This document shows positions 1 through 5,606 of a DNA stretch of 6,401 nucleotides, piece by piece. The stretch is from an uncultured Eubacteriaceae bacterium (GTDB lineage Bacteria; Bacillota; Clostridia; Eubacteriales; Eubacteriaceae). A program made the translations under genes and the position numbers. The stretch's first letter is position 1, and each line of letters opens with the position of its first letter. The notes under the pieces are model-generated. The model had not been told where the DNA came from and searched no databases. It saw nothing but the letters and a program-made list of their open reading frames with translations. The DNA lies in NCBI GenBank assembly GCA_947630385.1, contig CANRHG010000112.1, forward strand, positions 1-6,401. The letters are read 5' to 3'.

Positions 1-805
1 CCTCATGTGCGTCAAACACCGCCCCAAAGCGGTCTCTTCCCTCACACTCGGCAAAATCGTAGGCTTCTTCTAGCCCCATTAGCAGCAGGTACGAGGGTGA
101 AGACGACTCGAGGATCCTTAGGACTTTGCGAATCGGCCGGCCGTCGCCCCTCGTGTGGAGTACCCCCGTCTGTGTCGGGGCCGAGAGCATTTTATGCGAG
201 CTTTCGACGACGATGTCCGCGCCCTGGGCGACCGCGTCCCCGAGCTCCGTATAGCGAAGGTGGGCCCCGTGAGCCTGATCGACGATCAAGGTGATCCCCT
301 TTTCGTGTAGGAACGTGGCGATCTCTTCGATTTCGGACAGGCACCCGTAATAGTCGGGCGATACGATCAAAATGACCTTAAGATCCGGATTCTCTCTAAT
401 TAGCCTTTCGACCGTCTTAAGGCTTACGCTATAACCCGGCGGGGTCTCGTCCGGAAGGTAGTATATGGGTTCTGCCCCACTAATGGAAAGTCCTGGGTAC
501 ACGCTGCGGTGCGCGTTTACGGGCACGGCGATTCTCTCTCCTTTTTCGAGACTAGCGATAATCGCGCTTTGAAGGCCCGCCGTCGTACTGCCCACGAGCA
601 TGATCGACTCACCCGCGCCACAGTAAGAAGCGATCTTGTCTTCGACGTCTTTTATGATCCCGTGCGGGTCGTGTAGGCTGTCGCTCCCGGGAACTTCCGT
701 CGTATCTAACGGATCCCCAAAACGCCCCTTGTGCCCCGGCATATGAAAACGCGCGGGAGAATTTTCGTATATGCGAATCAAGTTTTTTCTTAAAATGGAT
801 TCCAT
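1..805 (-). CDS. Orn/Lys/Arg decarboxylase family protein (YaaO/SpeA-like), N-terminal part, cut by left window edge
   Basis: This is a fold-type I PLP enzyme of the Orn/Lys/Arg decarboxylase family, which decarboxylates a basic amino acid to a polyamine precursor (cadaverine, putrescine or agmatine) in the cytoplasm. The 268 visible residues carry the family signatures in order: HMPGHKG (21-27), TEVPGSDSLHDP (36-47), the phosphate-binding GSTTAG (72-77), the H99 region that stacks on the PLP ring, DQAHGAH (176-182) with the Asp that contacts the pyridine nitrogen, and SSHKMLSAPTQTG (202-214), where K205 should be the Schiff-base lysine. The small C-terminal domain, which helps fix substrate choice, lies beyond the edge, so arginine, lysine or ornithine cannot be chosen. 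The start is the ATG at 805-803; no Shine-Dalgarno precedes it. A TTG at 829 is the only other in-frame option before a stop. The gene is divergent from the membrane-protein gene at 821, with 15 bp between starts. The family assignment is secure; the exact substrate is not. Confidence 0.93.
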   Translation of the reverse strand, partial: MESILRKNLIRIYENSPARFHMPGHKGRFGDPLDTTEVPGSDSLHDPHGIIKDVEDKIASYCGAGESIMLVGSTTAGLQSAIIASLEKGERIAVPVNAHRSVYPGLSISGAEPIYYLPDETPPGYSVSLKTVERLIRENPDLKVILIVSPDYYGCLSEIEEIATFLHEKGITLIVDQAHGAHLRYTELGDAVAQGADIVVESSHKMLSAPTQTGVLHTRGDGRPIRKVLRILESSSPSYLLLMGLEEAYDFAECEGRDRFGAVFDAHE

Positions 806-807
806 AA

Positions 808-813
808 TATAAT
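808..813 (+). promoter_or_regulatory. Putative sigma-A -10 box (TATAAT) of the plus-strand membrane-protein gene
   Basis: A perfect TATAAT lies 7 nt upstream of the ATG at 821, inside an AT-rich island (about 770-860) in otherwise GC-richer DNA. A start of transcription the usual distance downstream would fall at or next to the ATG, giving a leaderless or nearly leaderless mRNA. The best -35 at 17-bp spacing is only TTTTCT (785-790), and no extended TGn is present, so the promoter is plausible but unproven. The matching -35 region would lie inside the divergent decarboxylase gene. Confidence 0.4.
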
Positions 814-820
814 TTAAGTA

Positions 821-2656
821 ATGAAGCAAGCAAAATTAGTTTATCAAAACTCGGTCTATGTAAAAGTTCTTTTTTGGACGAGTTTAATTATACTCAGTAT
901 CGTAACGGCTTACGTCGTAGAAACTTTCTTTTATCACAGCTTTCGCTTTAACAACAACCGTACCACGCTCGACGACGTAACGATCGAAACGAAAAATCTG
1001 GAAGTCGACGGCAACCGCTACCGCGTCATCCGCCCCGGCGGTGAAATCATCTTTAGTTTTCCCGAAAAAGTCTTCATCAACGAGCTCGTCGTAGAGACTA
1101 CCTCGGAAGACGGTCCTTTCAAATACGAACCCGTCTACATCGAAGATTACGATATCCGCGAATACAACCAGTTCCCTAGCTTTGAAAACTCCGTAAAAAC
1201 CATCGTCGTCAACGGAAACGTCTCTCAAGTGGAATTTTACATCAAAAGCGGCGTCGGAAAGACTTTCACGCTCGATCTGGTGGACATCGTCTACGACTTA
1301 AATACGAACTACCTGCGCCTGGCGGTTCTTGCCGTCATGGCCTTTGTCCTGTTCTACCTGATCGCTTCGATCTGGCTGGGTTATTCGAAAAAGGTCCAGG
1401 CGCTCGCGCTGGTTTTGTCTTTCGGGCTCATTTTTGCCGTGCTTATCCCACCGAACTACGACAACTTTACAAAAAACGAGTACTACCGTCCGTACCTGCT
1501 CACGCAGGGAAACTTTACGGCTTCCCACGGGGAAACGGTCGTGCTCCCGTCGGGTTTTGAGAGCCTCGATCAGAGCTACCGCAGCTACGACGATTATATG
1601 CGCTACTTGAGCGAACAAAGTATTAGAGACCCGGTCCCTTACGAGACGCAAATCGCCGCGCCCTTTGGCACGAGCTTTTTGGCTTATCTTCCGAGTGCGG
1701 TGATGAGTTTTATCGGTACCCATCTGGACTTTAACTTCTATACCATTTTGCTGATGGAGCGCGTCCTTAACGCGCTGATCTACGCGGGACTGATCTTTTT
1801 TGCCGTCGCGCTGTATCCGGGTAGAAAACTACTCTTCTTGAGCCTAGCCAGCCTGTCCGGGCTGATGTTTTATACGTCGGCCCCCGGGAGCATCGCGCTC
1901 ATCACCGGAAGCCTGTTTTTATCGCTCTCGCTACTTGCGAGGGTAAGACGGAAGAAAAGCTACCTCACCCTGGGTTTTTTGTGCTTTTTTACCCTTATCG
2001 TAGCCAGCTACAGCTTCTATACGAGCCCGTTTGTGCTCATCCTGCTTTTGGTACCCAAAGAGTATTTCGGAAAGCTCTATCCCTTTTATCTTGCGCTCAT
2101 CATCGTGATCGCGGCCGTGTTGTTTACGATCTTAGTTTTATACGCCAACTCCGGCTATCCGATCGAACAGAGCGCTTACGCCACGTTCGTGCAGTACCCG
2201 TTGTTTTTTATCACGCGCTTTTTCAGGTACCTACGAGACGAGTTCTTTACCTTTGAAGGTTTCAACGGCGCGACGGGGCTTGGGATCATCCAGGAAAACT
2301 TCGGCGTTTTCCGTTATTTTACGCCGCTGTTTTTGATCCTGATTGCTTTTAGCGGGAAAAACCGTCCGGTCTACGACGACGCCTTATCGCGCATCGTGCT
2401 GATTTGTACGGCCGCTTTCATGTTATCGAGCTACCTGATCGTGGCTTTTTTAAGAAACCTGCTTCCGACGGGCAACTACTTTACCATAGAATTTTTGGCC
2501 CTTCCCGCGCTGATCTACGCGATTGTCCTACCGTGCCTGCAAAACCGGAAGTTTTACCTGAAGACCGGGGCGGTCTTTGACGACCTTATGGTCATCTACA
2601 GCTACCTGATGCTTTACTGCGACGTGACGATCCTGCTTCGCATGTTTTACGCGTGA
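821..2656 (+). CDS. Polytopic membrane protein resembling DUF2142 (GT-C-like, probable envelope polysaccharide protein)
   Basis: This 611-residue integral membrane protein has a short cytoplasmic N-terminus and one membrane segment (about 15-35). A beta-rich extracytoplasmic domain follows (about 40-160), then roughly ten or more further hydrophobic segments from about 165 to 607. After the third segment comes an outside loop starting IPPNYDNFTKNEYYRPYLL (209-227) and ending before a segment rich in Pro and aromatic residues. This resembles the PPDEPAHFYRAY-type loop of DUF2142 proteins, though the acidic positions are shifted. PTGNYFTIEFLALP (549-562) resembles the QGRYFLPLLP-type motif near the C-terminus of that family. 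DUF2142 proteins are uncharacterised membrane proteins with GT-C-like architecture, often in cell-wall or capsular polysaccharide loci; a glycosyl-transfer role is inference. The start is the only ATG ahead of the first membrane segment; no Shine-Dalgarno is visible. The gene converges on an LTA-synthase-like gene. Coding status is secure; the family call is by eye. Confidence 0.88.
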   Translation: MKQAKLVYQNSVYVKVLFWTSLIILSIVTAYVVETFFYHSFRFNNNRTTLDDVTIETKNLEVDGNRYRVIRPGGEIIFSFPEKVFINELVVETTSEDGPFKYEPVYIEDYDIREYNQFPSFENSVKTIVVNGNVSQVEFYIKSGVGKTFTLDLVDIVYDLNTNYLRLAVLAVMAFVLFYLIASIWLGYSKKVQALALVLSFGLIFAVLIPPNYDNFTKNEYYRPYLLTQGNFTASHGETVVLPSGFESLDQSYRSYDDYMRYLSEQSIRDPVPYETQIAAPFGTSFLAYLPSAVMSFIGTHLDFNFYTILLMERVLNALIYAGLIFFAVALYPGRKLLFLSLASLSGLMFYTSAPGSIALITGSLFLSLSLLARVRRKKSYLTLGFLCFFTLIVASYSFYTSPFVLILLLVPKEYFGKLYPFYLALIIVIAAVLFTILVLYANSGYPIEQSAYATFVQYPLFFITRFFRYLRDEFFTFEGFNGATGLGIIQENFGVFRYFTPLFLILIAFSGKNRPVYDDALSRIVLICTAAFMLSSYLIVAFLRNLLPTGNYFTIEFLALPALIYAIVLPCLQNRKFYLKTGAVFDDLMVIYSYLMLYCDVTILLRMFYA

Positions 2657-2678
2657 AAAAAAGCTGCCGTCGGCAGCT
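2656..2678 (-). terminator. Rho-independent terminator of the metG / LTA-synthase-like transcript
   Basis: Read on the minus strand, the inverted repeat AGCTGCCG / CGGCAGCT (2678-2671 and 2669-2662) can form a 7-bp GC-rich stem with a 3-nt loop, followed at once by seven Ts (2662-2656). The stem starts inside the TAG stop (2679-2677) of the LTA-synthase-like gene, and the T-tract ends on the last base of the opposing gene's TGA (2654-2656). On the plus strand the hairpin is not followed by a U-tract, so termination of the plus-strand gene here is doubtful. Confidence 0.85.
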
Positions 2679-4644
2679 AATACATCTGATAATATAAAAC
2701 TTTTTCGTAATCTTCGAGCAGGGCTTCTTCCTTTGGCGGAAGATTTGAATACGTATAATAATGGCCGTCGCGCGTGATGATCCCCTTGCTGTTGATCACC
2801 GGAAGTTCGTGGTACAGCGAGGCCAGGTAGTGGTCGTAGGGCGTAGGCTCGAGCCCGGCCAGTTCCATCGTGATCGACTTGAGGTAATTGATCGAGACAT
2901 CCCCAAACTTCACGTCGGGCAGCGTGTAGTTGGCCCAAAACACGTAGGGCGTGATCTGCAGTTTTTGGGCCTCTTCGATCTCTAGGTCTTCTAACGGCTC
3001 GTCAAACTGATTTTCGAGCCAACCCGAAATAAAGGTCGGCTGGTGGTCCCCGAACATCAGTACGAGCGTCGGCTCGGGGTAGTCTTCAAGAAAATGCACC
3101 AGATCCGTAAAGGCCTGGTCCGAGTTTTGCATCAGCGACAAAAACTGGATGATCTCGTTGGTAAAGCCGTCCTCCGGGGTGACGTCCGCCTTTTCCAGAT
3201 TGTCGTACGGTGGGACCTCGTAGCTTCCGTGGTTTTGGATCGTGACGTCAAAGATCAGTGAAGGCGCGCCTTCCGACAGACGCTCGATGGCCCGCTCGTA
3301 GGTCGACCAGTCGCTCTTGAGTTCCGGTACCCGCACGTAATCGGTCTCCTCGAACCATTCTTCAAAGAAGGTCCGGTCAAAGCCGAGCTTCTCGTAGACT
3401 TCCTCTCTGTTCCAGGACTGGTGCAGTCCCGGATGCACCCCAAAACAGTCGTAGCCGAGAGCGTGAAGATCGCTCACAAGACTCGTCGTCTCTTCGTCGA
3501 CCAAAAACTGGTACGGTCGGGTATTTTCCGGCAGCATGATCGTCGAGTTGGACGTCAAGTACGTGTACTCCGTATCGGCGGTCCCGCCGCCGTAGACTTC
3601 CGTGTATAGATCCCCCTGGATCGTATTCGACAGCCCGTGGATACCGGAAAAGACGTCGATCGGGATCGGCGAGATCACCGACAGATCCGTTAGGCTCTCG
3701 TTCATGATCACGATGATGTTCGGGTCGGTCGTACCGGTCATTTCGACGTATTCGGGAAATTTCTCGGCGATCTCCTTACTCGGGTCAAAGCCCGTGACAA
3801 AGGTGTCGTCGGCGTCTTCGATCATCTGTGCCACGCTTTCTTCGTTGTAACCGCTCGGCGGCGCGACGTGGGTCATTTTCTCGTTGGCCAGCAGGTAAAA
3901 AAAGTACGAGTTGTCGCTCTCAAGCCAGGTGTAGTACAGGCTGTCGAAATTCGACGAGTAAAGCAAAAAGCAGCCGTAGACGCTAAACAGATACAGGAGT
4001 AGCCTTAAGCGTACTTTCTTATAAAAGACCACTTTCTTGAGCAAAAACAACAGCGGAAAGGTTAAAAACAACATAAACAGAGCCAGGTAATACTCGTCGG
4101 TAAACTGGATCAGGTTGTAGTTGCCCGAGACCTCAAAAGCCGCCGAGAGCGCGAACAGGTCGCTAAAGCTAAAGCGGCTGCCTCTAAAACTTAAGACAAG
4201 AAAGCTCAAATAAGCCAGTACCATAAGGACCAGGGTCACCACGATCGTGGTGATGCGCAGATTCCCCGTCACGCCGATAAAAAAGACGTAGATAAAAAAT
4301 AAAATCAGCGCCGAGATCAGGGCCACGGCCCTGCTAAAATGCGCCCCCAGCTCCGGCGCGTTGACGTACATCCCGTTGAAAAAATCAAAGACCATCGCCA
4401 TGTAAAAGCACAGGGCAAAAATTAAGATCAGGTCATAGATCCAGTCGAGGGTGGGATCGTCCTTTACGTCGATCAAAAGAAAGACCGAACTGCAGACGAT
4501 CAGCCCCGTTAAAATCGCCCCCTGCTGTGGCGAGACTTCAAAATTAGCCGCCAGTAGCTGCAGGACCGCGTAAGCCACGAGCAGAAATGACAGGGCAAGT
4601 AAGAACCTTTTTTTTGAAAATTTTATGTAATCTGTAAATTCCAC
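2677..4644 (-). CDS. LTA synthase family protein (LtaS-like phosphoglycerol transferase, membrane-anchored sulfatase fold)
   Basis: LtaS-type enzymes move glycerol-phosphate units from phosphatidylglycerol onto a glycolipid-anchored or other envelope polymer, on the outer face of the membrane. This 655-residue protein has the usual build: about five membrane segments (roughly 13-33, 43-60, 68-86, 105-152 and 186-230) and then an extracellular alkaline-phosphatase-fold domain from about 300. Residues matching S. aureus LtaS are visible: E316 in NES (metal), T355 in GGTADTE (nucleophile), H404 and R413 in HPGLHQSWNR, H472 in QNHGSYE, and D533-H534 in FGDHQP (metal). All are intact, so the enzyme should be active. 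The start is a GTG (4644-4642), 5 bp after the metG stop, with no good Shine-Dalgarno, which suggests translational coupling. Codons 10-13 contain a run of eight As. The first segments are less GC-rich than the rest. The family is certain; the polymer made (lipoteichoic acid or another glycerol-phosphate-modified glycan) cannot be told. Confidence 0.95.
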   Translation of the reverse strand: MEFTDYIKFSKKRFLLALSFLLVAYAVLQLLAANFEVSPQQGAILTGLIVCSSVFLLIDVKDDPTLDWIYDLILIFALCFYMAMVFDFFNGMYVNAPELGAHFSRAVALISALILFFIYVFFIGVTGNLRITTIVVTLVLMVLAYLSFLVLSFRGSRFSFSDLFALSAAFEVSGNYNLIQFTDEYYLALFMLFLTFPLLFLLKKVVFYKKVRLRLLLYLFSVYGCFLLYSSNFDSLYYTWLESDNSYFFYLLANEKMTHVAPPSGYNEESVAQMIEDADDTFVTGFDPSKEIAEKFPEYVEMTGTTDPNIIVIMNESLTDLSVISPIPIDVFSGIHGLSNTIQGDLYTEVYGGGTADTEYTYLTSNSTIMLPENTRPYQFLVDEETTSLVSDLHALGYDCFGVHPGLHQSWNREEVYEKLGFDRTFFEEWFEETDYVRVPELKSDWSTYERAIERLSEGAPSLIFDVTIQNHGSYEVPPYDNLEKADVTPEDGFTNEIIQFLSLMQNSDQAFTDLVHFLEDYPEPTLVLMFGDHQPTFISGWLENQFDEPLEDLEIEEAQKLQITPYVFWANYTLPDVKFGDVSINYLKSITMELAGLEPTPYDHYLASLYHELPVINSKGIITRDGHYYTYSNLPPKEEALLEDYEKVLYYQMY

Positions 4645-4649
4645 GTTGT

Positions 4650-5606
4650 TTAGCTCACGCGTGAGCCGGGCGCTATGTCTTTGTCCGGTGTCAGTAGCGA
4701 CAGCTTCCCTTCGTCTTCTACGGCCAGGATCATCCCCTCGGACTTAAGTCCGCGCAGCTTCCTCGGCTTTAGGTTCGTGCAGACGATGACCTGCCGGCCG
4801 ATGAGATCCTGTGGTTCGTAGTGGGCTCTGATGCCCGAGACGACCTGTCTGGTATGATCGCCCATGTCGATGTCGAGTACGAGGAGCTTATCGGCTTTGG
4901 GGTGGGCTTTGGCGCCCGTGATCTTTCCGCTCTTTAAGACGACTTTAGAAAAATCGTCGATCGTGATGTAATCGTCCTTTTGTTCCTGCTTTTCCTCAGT
5001 CTTTTCCTTTTTCTCTTCGGTCTCGATCCTCGGAAAGAGGGCTTCGTGGCGTTTTAGATTATTTCCCGGGAAATCGGAAAATTCCTCAAGACTCTCCCAG
5101 GTCCTGTTTTCCTGCGGTACTTCGAGCTCGTCTAAGATCTCACGGCCGCTTTCGGGCATGAACGGGCCGACGAGGATCCCGATGTAGCGAAGGGATTCGA
5201 GCAGGTTCGATAGGACTCTCGCCAGACGCTTCGTTTTCGTCTCGTCTTTTCCGAGTTTCCAGGGTTCGGTCTCGTCGATGTACTTGTTGGCCCTGGAGAC
5301 GAGTTTCCAGATCTCTTCTAAGGCGCCGGCCAGATCGACCGCGTCCATTTTTTCTTCTACCTTCTTGGGCGTTTCCTGCGCGAGGGCCATGAGCTCCCGA
5401 TCGGCTTCTTCGACCTCCCCGGGTTCGGGAAGGTTTCCGCCGAAGTATTTTACGCTCATCGCCGCGGTCCTGGACAAGAGGTTACCGAGGTCGTTGGCCA
5501 GGTCGGAGTTGATCTTTTTGATCAACAGATCTTCCGAATAGTTTCCATCGGACCCGGCTTTCATGTCCGATAAGATGTGGTAGCGCAGCGCGTCCACGCC
5601 GTATTC
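4650..5606 (-). CDS. metG: Methionyl-tRNA synthetase, C-terminal part (downstream of frameshift)
   Basis: This frame holds the rest of MetRS after the catalytic KMSKS loop. It begins at EYGVDALRYH, which in intact MetRS directly follows the GNVVDP.xLI segment. It continues with the helical anticodon-binding domain, including NSDLANDLGNLLSRT and NKYIDETEPWKL. A highly charged Lys/Glu linker comes next, then a C-terminal EMAP/Trbp111-like tRNA-binding domain (from DYITIDDF to the end; note HPKADKLLVLDIDMG and GRQVIVCTNLKPRKLRG), which aids tRNA capture and dimerisation in many bacterial MetRS. The only initiator-like codon near the start is the GTG for the Val of YGVDAL (5597-5595), which has no independent reason to be a start. 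I therefore read this as the 3' half of a broken metG rather than a separate gene. It ends at TAA (4652-4650), 5 bp before the GTG of the LTA-synthase-like gene. Confidence 0.95.
   Translation of the reverse strand, partial: EYGVDALRYHILSDMKAGSDGNYSEDLLIKKINSDLANDLGNLLSRTAAMSVKYFGGNLPEPGEVEEADRELMALAQETPKKVEEKMDAVDLAGALEEIWKLVSRANKYIDETEPWKLGKDETKTKRLARVLSNLLESLRYIGILVGPFMPESGREILDELEVPQENRTWESLEEFSDFPGNNLKRHEALFPRIETEEKKEKTEEKQEQKDDYITIDDFSKVVLKSGKITGAKAHPKADKLLVLDIDMGDHTRQVVSGIRAHYEPQDLIGRQVIVCTNLKPRKLRGLKSEGMILAVEDEGKLSLLTPDKDIAPGSRVS
4653..4666. repeat. 14-bp perfect palindrome at the 3' end of metG
   Basis: GCTCACGCGTGAGC is its own reverse complement and covers the last codons of metG, ending just before the TAA and 8 bp before the GTG of the next gene. 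As RNA it could form a 5-bp stem with a CGCG loop, but no U-tract follows, so it is not a terminator. A palindrome of this length is expected by chance about once in a couple of such windows. Its position over a start lacking a Shine-Dalgarno is the only reason to record it. Confidence 0.35.

Noticed and set aside
133..142. GGCCGGCC palindromes, also near 5755
   Set aside because: They are short GC palindromes within coding sequence; no spacing or repetition suggests function.
7..294. Plus-strand open frame of 95 codons, very Arg/Pro-rich
   Set aside because: It lies antisense to the well-supported decarboxylase and has no recognisable domain; its composition is that of a shadow frame.
806..847. 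Promoter for the decarboxylase (TTGATA at 847-842, TATATT at 811-806)
   Set aside because: TATATT touches the ATG, which would put the transcript start inside the gene, and TTGATA has no good -10 at 16-18 bp, so no pair is convincing.
884..1723. Two minus-strand open frames (884-1228 and 1298-1723) opposite the membrane-protein gene
   Set aside because: They are antisense mirrors of a gene with convincing membrane topology; one is Asp/Val-rich and the other Arg/Gln-rich, as expected of shadows.
2662..2678. Bidirectional terminator
   Set aside because: On the plus strand the hairpin is followed by AATACATC, with no U-tract.
2528..2938. Minus-strand frame spanning the convergent gene ends
   Set aside because: It crosses the terminator hairpin and overlaps two real genes out of frame; no motif is seen.
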